Part shown: positions 1 through 11,565 of the stretch, piece after piece
How positions within the stretch are numbered: position 1 is the stretch's first letter
Layout of the letters: each line of letters opens with the position of its first letter
Source: Tetrahymena elliotti 4EA
Lineage: Eukaryota > Ciliophora > Oligohymenophorea > Hymenostomatida > Tetrahymenidae
Length of the DNA stretch: 64,000 nt
Reading direction: 5' to 3'
Assembly (NCBI GenBank): GCA_000231825.2
Contig: JH720345.1
Span: 445,504-509,503, forward strand
Program-made: the position numbers and the translations under genes
Notes under the pieces: generated by a model
The model's input: the letters and a program-made list of their open reading frames with translations, nothing else
Told to the model about the DNA's origin: nothing
The model's database searches: none

Positions 1-575
1 ATAATGATATTGGTGAAGTTGGAGTATAAGGATTAGGATCTAACTTAGCAAAATGCTCTAATCTCTAAACTTTGACTCTTGAGCTTGGGTAAAAATAGAG
101 TTTCAATACTAATTAAGCATTTTTAAGATAATGAATAAAACAAATAAATACTGGATTTTGAGTGACTCACTGAAAATGAGGGTTGGTTTACTGATATTTA
201 TCTTTCTCATTCATTCATTTTCATGAGTTTTTTTCAGATTTAATACAAACTTTTAGATTTCTCTCATTCTTTTCAAATTTAATTCTTCTAATTTTTTAAA
301 AGGGGTAACGATATTGGCGAAGTTGGGGCACAAGGATTCGGATCTAACTTAGCAAAATGCTCTAATCTCTAAACTTTGACACTTGACCTGAGGTAAAAAT
401 AGAGTTTCAATACTAATTAAGCATTTTTAAGATAATGAATAAAACAAATAAATACTGGATTTTGAGTGACTGAATGTTGCTCATTCATTTATTTTCATGA
501 GTTTTTTTCAGATTTAATACAAATTTTTATATTTCTCTCATTCTTTTCAAATTTAATCTTCTAATTTTTTAAAAG
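1..575 (+). repeat. Tandem exon-intron LRR units (two copies)
   Basis: Two LRR exons and their following introns are nearly identical at the DNA level, including the intron stretch that begins right after the donor GTAAAAATAGAG and runs through a long AATGAATAAAACAAATAAATAC-like block. The first intron carries about 30 extra bases (around 168-205) that the second lacks. Similarity of intron as well as exon shows that the whole exon-plus-intron unit was duplicated. Confidence 0.85.
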
Positions 576-672
576 GTTTAATAATATTGATGAACTTGTT
601 CTGAAAACATTAGGATATAAACTAAGAAAAGCAAAAAGATTAGTTCAATTATTCATAGAGATATCTGTATGA
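1..672 (+). CDS. Leucine-rich-repeat protein, 3' end (5' part lies outside the window)
   Basis: Three exons are visible: 1-88 (incomplete on the left), 303-392 and 576-672, joined by GT-AG introns of 214 and 183 nt. The middle exon is exactly 90 nt and encodes one 30-residue LRR of the ribonuclease-inhibitor type, with a core such as NDIGEVGAQGFGSNLAKC followed by an LxTLxLxL strand. The first exon encodes a nearly identical repeat. The last exon carries a degenerate repeat ending in RLVQLFIEISV before TGA at 670-672. Exon length, phase and the RLV-type terminal exon match the pseudokinase-LRR gene at 21023-26977, so the two are paralogues. Whether this copy also has a kinase-like domain cannot be seen. 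Such LRRs normally bind proteins; the partner is unknown. Confidence 0.85.
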
Positions 673-3406
673 AATGATAGATATAGCATATTTTTATATA
701 ATCTAATGATTATCTGAGATAAAATAATTTATTAAAATTATTTTTTTTAAAAAATAATAATTAATTTCTAATTATTATAAAATTATAAATAATCTTGTAT
801 TTTGTCTTGATTTTAAAACTTATTTATTGATTAATTAGATTTATAATTATTTTTATTTAATTTAGGATAGATTATTATAAATTTTTTTGTTTAAAAAGAA
901 ATAATCATAATATTGAATTCAAATTTTTTTAAGAGGGGGAGAGGCACTAAAGAATTTTGTAATATTTCTGCCAAGTATTTTATGAATAAATTTAAAAAAA
1001 ATAAGGTTCACCCTCACTGATTCTTTGGCACACCTAAAATGAAATTTTAAGGTAATAAATAATTTTATTTTGATTACAACAAATTAGTAAATCTAATAAA
1101 CCTTAAAATAATTCACTTTATATTGATGAAATTATTTTTATTTTTAAAAAAATTTCCATAGTTTATTTAAATTGAAGCAAATAATTATTTAATAAGTAAT
1201 CTATTTTATAATTAATACATTACAAATTTTTATTTATAGAAGAAGATAAAATTTGTAATTTTATTTAGTCTTCTTAAAAATTTGATATCATTTTTCAAAG
1301 AATAATAACCATTATTTAATGATTTTATGAAGTAAATTAATAAACCTTTATATAATTAAATGAATATTGAAGAAATTATTTTTATTTTTAAATTAATTTC
1401 CTTAATTTTTTTAAATTAAAATTCTAAAAAAAATGTTTTTATAATGCAAATAATTTAATAAGAAATATATATTAAATTTTAGAATTAATAAATTAAATTA
1501 ATATATTTATTTTAAAGAAGAAGATAAAAGTTTATTTAGATAGATTTAGAAATTAATAAAATTATAATATATAAATTTATTCACCTAACTAAAATTAAAT
1601 ATTTCATAAAAATTATGTAAAAAAACTAATGGTCGAAAAGAAAAATATTATAAATAGTTAATCAATCAATTTCTTGTTTCATGATCAAAATATACAATAA
1701 TTAGAGGGATTGTAGAATCAGATTAAATCAATTAATTTTTTTGAAAGCATTGATAATATAAAGAAGGTAAACATATAACTAATTTTTTTGGTTTTCAATA
1801 AAGGATTATCATTTTAAAATTATTTAATTACTAAAAAGAAAAGACTCTTACTTAGTTTTATCAAATATTTATCTTAATTTCATCAAATTGTTTCACCATA
1901 TATGTTAATTAGGTATTGATTTAAAATTTTAGAATGAAGCAACGCCTTTCAACAAAAGATAATACCTACTTAAAAATCATTAGTTTATCAATATGGCACT
2001 AAGGAACTCTTTCATTAAGCAAATTTTAGTGAAACTACTCAATGCAATTACTTTAAATTATTGATGACTGTGGATGAAATGTTAGGAAGCTAAGGTTTTA
2101 AAATTTCTAAACTTGTTTGTTAATTTTTATTTTTAGTTATTTATATTATTTTTTTTACCTACTATTTGGCTAATTGCCATCTTAAAAAGACATTTTATTA
2201 ATTAATTACGTGATGAATGATATGCTCTTTTCAATATTCCTCATTTAAATCATATTTATATTTAAAATTCGGCTTAGCGAAAGCATGTCATTATAAATAT
2301 TCCCATATATTAGGTGATTATATTTTACTACCATTTTAGATAATCTTTCTTTACTTAAATGTATTGCAACTTTCTTTTAAATGCTTAGATTTTTCTTTTT
2401 TATTTAATATTAATTTATGATCAGAAACATTAATTCATCTAAATAATTCGAAAATTTAGAAGACTAATAAATTTAATTTTTGATCAAGAATCATCCTGAA
2501 AAATTCAATTTTTAGAAGCAAATAAATGAAAAAATTTCTTAAACAAAGAATGTTAAAAATTATTAAAGGGTTTTTAAGACATTTAATTTAATCACATTGA
2601 CTCAGGATAGTTTAACATATACCATTCAAAAATCATTAATGCATTTAAATATTTTTTAGAGAATTTAAATTTATGTCACTGGAAATTATTTTATTTTAAT
2701 AAATAAGATATTAATTGATTTTTGGATTATAAATATTTATAATTCACTAAATACTTTTAAACATTTAATCATTTAATTCTATCAAATGAGATTATTTTTA
2801 TTTTTGAATACTCTATCAAGCATATTTCTCATGATATTTTTTGATTTTATGACAGTTTAAAGATAAATACTTGCCATAAAAATAAATGAATATTAAAATT
2901 GTAAATTAATTTAAATTAAAAGGAAAATTTGAAAATTCAAAAAAATATTGCCAAAGAAACCTTTTTTTACATTAGTTACTTCAAAAAATTATAAATTAAA
3001 CTTGTAAGTTTTTCTAGTTTGCTTGATTTTACCTAATTAAATTTACACATTAAAATTCTGATTTTGATTTCAATACCTAATTTCTATTTTTAATGAATAA
3101 AATTAAGTTTTAAGATGCATTACTTATGGGATATCAGTCCCAAATTTTAATTTTCTTTGCTTAATTTATTTTTGGCTTTTAAAATAAATTTATCAAATTA
3201 ACTCTTATCTATTATTTTTTTTTATTGATTTTGTTATTGAGTCTAAAGGATCTTTAAAAAAAACAAAAATTAAAAGGAAAGTAAATGCTGAAAGTCAAAT
3301 TTTTGGCAGTTCTCAATTAGGATAAAAATTCACTAAAATTGCTTAATACCAACAATTAATATCTAACAAAATCTAATTAAATTTCTTTTACTAAATAATC
3401 TTGTAA
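673..3406. other. AT-rich intergenic stretch
   Basis: No convincing coding frame. It holds homopolymer-rich AT sequence downstream of the LRR gene. Two patches are less AT-rich: 931-1045, which has short complementary segments and is listed separately, and about 1934-2100, whose open frames are short and look random. Confidence 0.5.
931..1045. other. G/C-enriched island, possible structured RNA
   Basis: In very AT-rich flanks this segment has a G-rich 5' part (GAGGGGGAGAGGCAC at 933-947) and a C-rich 3' part (CACCCTCAC, then GGCACACC). GAGGG at 933-937 can pair with CCCTC at 1011-1015, and AAAGAAT at 949-955 with ATTCTTT at 1020-1026. The two helices would cross, as in a pseudoknot. It resembles no telomerase RNA, U snRNA or tRNA that I can recognise. 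Compositional evidence only. Confidence 0.2.
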
Positions 3407-3478
3407 AGCCGAGTGGCGCAATGGTAGCGCAGCAGACTTCTAATCTGAAGGTTGTGGGTTCGAGTCCCACCTTGGTTG
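3407..3478 (+). tRNA. tRNA-Arg, anticodon UCU
   Basis: A complete cloverleaf is visible. The acceptor AGCCGAG pairs with CTTGGTT using two G-U pairs. The D arm is GCGC/GCGC around a loop with GG. The anticodon loop CTTCTAA has TCT at 3439-3441. The T arm is GTGGG-TTCGAGT-CCCAC and the discriminator is G at 3478. The anticodon stem has four good pairs plus a G-A mismatch at its top. It decodes AGA, the dominant arginine codon in genes of this composition. There is no intron and CCA is not encoded. Confidence 0.95.
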
Positions 3479-4075
3479 CCATTTTTATTTTATTAAATTT
3501 AATTAATTTTTTAAAGAATTTATTAAAAAATTGATAAATGAAATAAATTATTTTTAATTTTTTATTAATTTTAAGTTTTGTGATTTAAAAATATTTTAAA
3601 AGAAAAAATTATACTAAATTTAATTTATTCTTTTAATTTTTGCTAGTTTTATTTTTTGATTAAAAAAGATTAAATATTATTTAAATAGATTGATTTTTAT
3701 AAAACTTTATTTTTAAATGTGTGATAAAATTCATCTTCTAAAATACAAAAAAATTAGTATGAAAAAAAAATCAAATTTTTCAGATTTTTATTAATAAAAA
3801 ATACAGTTGAGTATGAGTTAAAGTGGATTATGTACCTATTTTTAGTTTGACTGAATTAGATTTTGATATTCATGCATTAAAATAAAAAGAAAGAAAAAAT
3901 AATAAATTCGTAATGTTTAACAAATTTCAGAAAAGACTAATAGAATAAACATGCAGTAATAATTGCTCTTGGAAAGATTTATAAAATTAAAAACTTATCG
4001 AAAAATACATAATTAATTAACAAAATAGAAATACACAAATAAATAAAATTTTACAAATTAGATAATAATATAGGT
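3479..4075. other. Spacer and presumed promoter region of the large membrane gene
   Basis: AT-rich sequence between the tRNA terminator and the ATG at 4076. No gene seen. The bases just before the ATG are A/T-rich, as is usual in this group. Confidence 0.4.
3482..3486 (+). terminator. RNA polymerase III T-run terminator
   Basis: A run of five T begins four bases after the tRNA discriminator base, the usual pol III stop. Confidence 0.7.
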
Positions 4076-7000
4076 ATGATTATATAGAAAACAGTTAGAT
4101 CTTTACAGTAGACTATTTTAATAATTATAGAAGATAAGCCAAGATATGAGATCCCTTTATCTGTTTACAAAGGAATTATATTTGTGTCTTTTTTTTAAAT
4201 ACTGATTTATTTGTTTAGTGACTTTTAGTTGCAATATGATGATGAGTATAAATTGTAATCAGTATTTCAAATACTTGATCTAGTATCTATAGTCAATGCA
4301 GTAATTTTAAAACAGGATGATGCTTTTTCCTATGTCGTATATATCATGGCTATGATTTTTATGATATTCTATTTCTTATATGTTGGATGCTTGACAATTT
4401 TAAAGGCTCATTTTAAGCAATTAAATGAAGAATTGCAAAAGGTTATCTAAAAAATAAATGAAATCTTGAACCTTTACTTGACCCTTTACCTGAATGTTTT
4501 TTTGTCATTTTACTTAGAAATTAACTGCTCACTAATTTTCTGCTCTAAAAAGAGCATGCTCTCAGATATGAGGCATTAGTTTTATGATCCTTCTATTTTA
4601 CAATGCACTATTCCTACTTACTAGCTAGCTATCGGAATATTTGGCTTAAGTTTAACTATAGTTACAGCCCTTCTAACTAATTATTATTTTAGAAACTATG
4701 AATTTTTGGAGAAAAATATTTTGAAAAGAAAGTTTACTCTCATGTATTTCATCCTAACTGTTTTGAGAGTTTGCATCACTTTTGTAGAATTTTAGTGGAA
4801 GAGTCACAATATCTTAGTCGCAAAGCATGTTTTTGCATAAATATTTGGAATTGTTAGCATAGTAGACTATTTTTTTTATTTACCTTTTACAGATCAGACT
4901 ATTTCAAAATACTATCTTAATGTTATAGCTTTTTATTAGTCTACAGTTACTTGCAGCAATTTCTACTTTTTATTTAAGAATATAAATGGAAATGAGATGT
5001 TTTACTTGACTTTTTTATTGGCATTGATATTTAGAGCTGTTTTAGATTAAATTCTTAATTTTAAATACGATTATATAATGTAAGGGAAATGGCAAGCAGA
5101 TAAAATCGTTGGTGATTTAGATTTTTATCTAGAGTAGATTATTTCTTTAGGCTAGTAGAGTGCTATGGAAGAAGAGGCTAAAACAAAATTGTATAAGATC
5201 TATAAGCAGCACCAGATAAATTGTGTAGTAAAGAATTGTGTTTGTAAAAAATATTAGCAGTTAAATATGAGATTAGAATCTGAAGGGAGTGGAGAAGATA
5301 CTTAAAATCCAGATATTAAAGATCTTTAAAACAATATACTTGACTCAGGAATTAATTTAAGGCTATTATACCTGTTTGTAGATAGTATTTTTAAATGGAT
5401 GTTTTCTTAAAAATGCATTACAGACAATTAAAATTAATTCTAAACGCTCTCTCTTAAATATATTTCTTTTATGGTAAAATATCAAAATAACCCAATACGA
5501 GCTTATTAAGAATTAAAGTTACTTTAATTAAAAAATATATAATTTTCGATTTTTTTTGAAATAATATCATAAATAATTGAAGTTAATATGTAGAATACAA
5601 TATTAAACTAGTAAGAAATTGGCCAATCAAGAGGTAAATTAAGTATTTCATAAAAGGATGGTAGAAATAACTAAAAATTGAAATAGATCATTCTCCATAA
5701 CGAATTAAGAATTGAAGTTCTTTTAAAAGTAGAATTATTATGTCAAAAATATATTCCAATTTTTTTAGATATTATAGAAGAAAAACAATAATTATGGAAT
5801 CTACTACAAGTTGGTTACAAAGATATAGATAGCTTTTAAAAAGACTCTTTGAAATTAATGCGAAAGATTAGTTAAACAAGAAAAGAGTTTCAAAGAAAAA
5901 TTTAGTAAGTAAATCAAGAAATGCCAGATATTGAGATTTGCATTTAATTCCAAAAATTAATTTAGATATTTTATCTGTTTGTAGTTAATGACATCATTAA
6001 AGCAAATTAAGTAGATTAGAAAATTAATGACTTAAAAAAGAGGGATTCATTTTCTGAAGAAAGTTAATTAAAAAACTCAAATCTCTTAAAAGGTGAAATA
6101 TGCTTACTAGAAATAAGCATCGCAGAAAATATGGGAAAGATTCTCAGTAAAAAAGATGATAAAATTGCACAGTTCTTTGGGTATAATGATAAACAAGATT
6201 TTCTTAAAATAAATAGCATTAATGATTTAATGCCTTCGCATATTGGAAAAGTTCATAATTTGATAATTAAAAACTTTATTAAAGGAAGAAATAAAGATAC
6301 AGTTTAAACTAATTAAATTATTTAATCTTTTATGAAGTAAAGAGATGGTTTTATCCATCCAATTTCAGTCTATTTCAGATTTAATTTTACATCTATCTCG
6401 AGCGATTTTAAATTAAATGGAATTCTCCTTAAAGAATAAAATCAAAAAGATTTCATCATATTTGATAGAACCGGAAAAGTAACTGGAATTAGTAAAAATT
6501 TAGCCTAAAATATATTTTTTGAGATTTCTATGCTACCTCATGGTGATGAAATAATTAGAAGGATGAATTTTCTTTTAATTTTCCCAAAAATAGTAAAAAA
6601 AATTACTTCTTTTAGAGATTAAATACTTAATGATATTTAGATGAAGTAATCAGGAAACTAATAATTTAAATTCTAAAAAAATTATCAAAGTAGTTCTCAT
6701 TCTAGTAGATATTTTCTGATTGATGAGCATTCTTCTTCAACGATAATTACTTCAGATATTTCTAGAAGTTTTTATAAGTTTATGAATTTTCTAAATAGAA
6801 ATAAATCAAATTCAGAGTACTCAGAAAATGATAAACTAGATTTGTTAGATAAAAAATGTCTTTCTCTTTTAAAATAATTTCACGAAAGTGGATATGAAGA
6901 GTAAAACACAAACAGAAGCAATATGTCTTCCGATAGAAGATAGAATAAATAAAAAAAAGGAGATAAACAAGAATAATTAAGTAAAGAATTTTCTAAATTT

Positions 7001-10000
7001 GGAACAAAATCTGTAAAAAGCAATAATTATGTAAAGATGAAATATAATTATTCTTTATAATATCGTATTCTTGATTAGGAATCTAAAAAGTAAACTAACT
7101 CCTATAAAATCATTTAAAATAAGAAATAAAACTAAAAAGATGATTAATAACATAAGGTAAACAAATAGAAAGATATTTACTTCATAGTTTCTTTTCATAA
7201 CATTTAGAGGTCATAAGTTCATAAAAAATAAAAGTTGTTATCAGCTAAAGATAAATTTTTGTAAAATTTAGTAGACTACTTTAGATCTACTACTTCTATT
7301 ATTCCTCTATCAACGAACGCTAAGAGTATGATGCTTCTTAATAAGCAATAGTCTTAGTTATCTGGATTTTAAGATGACTCACTCTAAAATTAAAATATAT
7401 ATAATTTATCAACATAAATAATAGACTTTGTAACCTCAAATCAATTGATTTCTACTCAAACTGAGCTCAGTTTTACTCAAAATAAAATGGTTAAGCACTT
7501 CATTAAAAATAATCAATGTAAAATTTATTTTTTTTAAGTTTTATTTAAAATTTTTACTATTAAAAAACAGAATCAAATAAGAATAAATAAAGACTCTACG
7601 AAGACACTGATGACTAATTTTAAGATATGAATTAATCATCCAATTAATCTAGCATAAATGTTTCATATTATTCTGAAGATAGTAATTAAGGAAGGTTTAA
7701 TGAATAATAACAAGTACAAAAATAAATTGAAAAAATTATTAAAAACTAAAACAGTTTTTCTGATTAAATTGAAGACTTTTACTCTTTCACTTAATTAGAT
7801 TCAATGCTGCAGAAATATACTGCTTAAAAGAATGCTTTAGCATAGGTAGATACAAATTTAAGAATAAAAAAAATATTGCAAAATAAATCACTATCCTCTA
7901 CCTTAAGTATTGCTTTTGAAGTTGCTGCTTCAGAGGCAATAATTTAGAATGAAATTCATAGATAAATGCAATCTTAATTAAAAAAAGCAGATTATCTAGA
8001 TGGAAACGAGGGTCATTTACAAATTTACTAGCCAGTAACATTTCGTTAAGGCTTTGATCATTAAGAATTTGAATTAAATTTTGATAAAACTCAGTAGAAT
8101 AATATCAAAAAAAAGGTTGAGCCACCTTATAATATTTAAATACAAGATTATGAATAAAATTTAAGTTTTTCAAACCTTGATCATTTACACTTACCTTCTT
8201 AGATACTAGAATAAAACTTTTAAGAGCTTGAATATTCTAATATAGCAACTTAAATGGACAATAATTAGTAAGACACATTTGATACTCCATATTAAATTTA
8301 AAAAAGTAATGAGTAAAAGTAGAGAAAACCGAATTCAAAATCAAGTTTAGAATAAAACCTCTTAAATATATCAGCAAGACCTATTTTAGAAAATTCAATG
8401 ATAAATTAAACTTAAATGCAAACAGACTAAATTATGGATAAAAATCAAAGCTTTTTGGATGTTAAAAGAAATTAAATTGACTAAATTCATTTAAACTAAT
8501 CTAAATTATCTTCAGGAATATAGGTATCAAATTAATCAATTGCTTACAAATAAAACAATTAAAGATCTTAATTAGATTTTGATAAAACTCTGAATCCAAG
8601 CACTGATAACTTAGATTATTAAAAAATTAGCTTAATTAACTCTACTGAAAAATAAAATAATTAGGACTACTCAAATTAGCAAGATATTGTTTAAGAAAAT
8701 ATTATTGCTAATATTTTTAATAAAAAGGGAATAGTTGTTAATGGTAAAAATAGTATTTAAACTAGTGTTCACTCTTCAAGATCTTCCAATAGCTATGCCG
8801 GTTTCTTTTTAAAAGGTAAACCAATTTATTTAAATTTTTAAAAAATCTCAAAAATAATTAAAAAATTTAATAAAATGAAATTAATATTTTCTTATTAAAT
8901 ACTGTAATCCCTTTACCATAACTAACTACTTCAAAATTTATCAAATTTATGAGATTAGAATAATTTTGAGGCCTTGAAAAATTTAGCCTTTGAATTAATT
9001 GTAAAAGAAAAAAATTTATTTTTCAGGGTTTACTGTTTTCTAAAATAATAAGCCATTTTAATATTTAAAAGGAATAAATTAATAATAAATTTATTATTTA
9101 TAATACAAAAGATATAATTATTCGATGCAAGGTGCCTCAAGCTGCAAAAAACTATAAGCTTCTGCTACTTTTATTTATATTTGTTTTTTTTGGTTTGAAT
9201 ATCACTAACTTAATAGTTATACAAAGTGACATAAAGGTAATTTATTTCTTTTATTATTATTAAACTCAACTCACTGATCAATAATAGGTATTTTCTGATA
9301 ATGTTTCTGTGTTGAGATATCCAAGAAGATTTTTAAGAGCTTATGGAAAAGCATTTTTTGGATATTATCTGTAATTATAGATACAATTAGGATATCTTTT
9401 AGACACTCCTGATGAATAATATAAGAAAATTGGTGATGATTACATTGAGAGAGGAGTTTCAGAATATATTGAGCTGTCTCAAAAATATTCTACTTAACTA
9501 ACATCCTTAACAGATTAATAAATTAAAAATGATGAAAATTAATTATAGCAATACTCTGTTTATAAAAATAGATAAGAATAAGTTTTTGAAATGACTAAAG
9601 CTGTAATGTATTCTTAAAATTTGTATTATATAGTGAGCTTGCTTAATGAAAAAAGAGAATTAGAGAAAGTTGACTCTTTTTTGTATCTCAGATCAAATTA
9701 TTTTTAATTTAGTCAAAATGTGGTTGATTAAGTTGCATTTTTAATAAATAATACAGTTGAAGCATCAAATAGCTTGATATCTAAATTTACTGCAATTATT
9801 ATAGTAGCTATTGTGCTAATTATTTTAATAGCCTTAATTTCATTGCCTATCATTAAAAGTATTAATTTTTATGAAGAAAAAATTATCATGATTCTTACTC
9901 GTATTAACTTTGAATAGTCAGAAGTAGAAAAAACAAAATATGCAATTTGCAAATAACTCATCAACATAGAATTATTTCAATGGATGAACTATAATTATTT

Positions 10001-11240
10001 TGACATTTTTTGTTTGACTTGCAAGACTGGAAATAGCAATGATCAAACTAACATATAAACTAGTCCCTTAAAAATTAGATAGCCAAAAGATTAGAAAAAA
10101 AGTAAGATGATTCCTAAATCAAAGATAAAGAGTAAATTAATTTCTGAAGTTCAATCAAATACATTTTAATAGAGTACTATTATCAAGTTGAATAATGGCT
10201 AAGAATCATAGGTATCTATGAATTAAAATGCCAAAAATTTAACCAAAAGAGAAGGTTAAAATAATATTTAATCAGACATTATCAACTACTCTCATAATAT
10301 TACTTCTAAACAAAAGTTGAGAAGCTTAAACATCTCAACTAATTCAAATTAGCGTACTTTGGGTAACTAAATTTTATCTTCAAGAATTCAAAACTAAAAA
10401 CTGGGTGTCTTTAAACGCTTTTTAACTTTTTTTGTTTTAGCCTTGATTAATTGTATTTACTATATTTGCATTATAGTCTATTTGAACGAAAGTGATGACA
10501 AAATGAGAGTTCCTATATATATGAACTAGAACAGTATTGAGCTGCATGCTTTTTAAACTAATTTTAAAGTTGCTCTTTCTTTGCTCTCTTTTGATTAATA
10601 TATCAAAGAAGAATTATGGTCAAATTATTCAATTGAAGACTTAAATGAGTATAACAGCTAAGTGAGAAACAGCTTTAACTAAGTATAAGTAATTATGTAA
10701 AGCATAACTTAAACAATTTATGGTGATAACCCCTTTTCTACAGATACTGTTAGCTAGCTTAAAGATATACAAGAAGGAAGAGGTTGTGAATACTTATAAG
10801 TATATAAATGTTAATCTAAAGAAGTTCTTGGTTTAACTTAAATTAATGCCAATAATTAAAAGTTCTTAAATGAATATCCAAATATTTTTAACATTTAAAA
10901 GTCAGAAAAAGAGGAATTAAAAGAGTACTTTAATGGTGAACCTTACAAGACAACTATGTTGGTAAGTTTTTAACAGCAAGATGAAATCTATGATTTATAT
11001 AGTCAGTTTATCAACTAAAGTATTTCACAGGTATCACTTTCTATTTAGTCGTTCTTACAAAACTATTTAATTATAGGCTGCGTCTCTATTACTTTAACCA
11101 TTTTTATAAGTGAGTACATGAGTTGGTAAACTTTCTTTAATAGAATTTAAATGATGAATTTATTGCTGACTATGATTCCTGAAGAGAAACTATAAGAAGA
11201 TGTAACTCTTCACATGATAAGATAGCTACATAGACTTTGA
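4076..11240 (+). CDS. Large multi-pass membrane protein with a PAS-like domain, TmcB-like ciliate family
   Basis: Five exons (4076-7517, 7571-8815, 8954-9000, 9027-9236, 9288-11240) total 6897 nt, giving 2298 residues and a TGA stop. The N-terminal 350 or so residues hold several hydrophobic spans, for example GIIFVSFFQILIYLF and FSYVVYIMAMIFMIFYFLY. A helical stretch with a CVVKNCVCKK cysteine cluster follows. A PAS-like segment lies near residues 680-790 (FFGYNDKQDFL ... INDLMPSHIGKVHN). A long Gln/Asn-rich linker precedes four more hydrophobic spans near residues 1630, 1815, 2025 and 2240. The C-terminus has the MIPEEKL motif typical of these ciliate proteins. Family placement is from remembered pattern, not a search. 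PAS folds usually sense small ligands or pass signals; the role here is unknown. The 47-nt exon and the following 26-nt intron (9001-9026) are the least certain part, but they restore the frame into a clear membrane span. Confidence 0.85.
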
Positions 11241-11565
11241 AATAAAATTATATATATTGCCTTAAAATATGTTTTATGTATAAGAGTAAGTTTTATTTGT
11301 ATGAATAAATATTTATCTTTTAAGAATTTCTCTCAAATTAAATTTAATTCAAATTTTTTAATAATTTAAAGTTGAGAATCTATTTTATATTTATATTTTG
11401 AAAAAGTAATAAAACAATAAATGAAGTTTCTCTTTTGAGAGAGAGAAGTATTAAATGATATTAAAATAGATTAAATAAATAGAATTTATTTTATTATATT
11501 TTATATTTTTTGGTTAGTATTTAGTTTATAAGATAGTAATTAGTTAGCTAGTGTGATAGTCATTT
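11241..11565. other. Convergent 3' intergenic region
   Basis: A short AT-rich gap between two genes whose 3' ends face each other. It presumably holds both 3' untranslated regions. Nothing else seen. Confidence 0.5.

Noticed and set aside
175..200. Possible chromosome breakage sequence (minus strand reads TAAACCAACCCTC)
   Set aside because: It matches only the first part of the known Tetrahymena 15-mer and sits inside an LRR intron of an apparently intact gene; probably chance.
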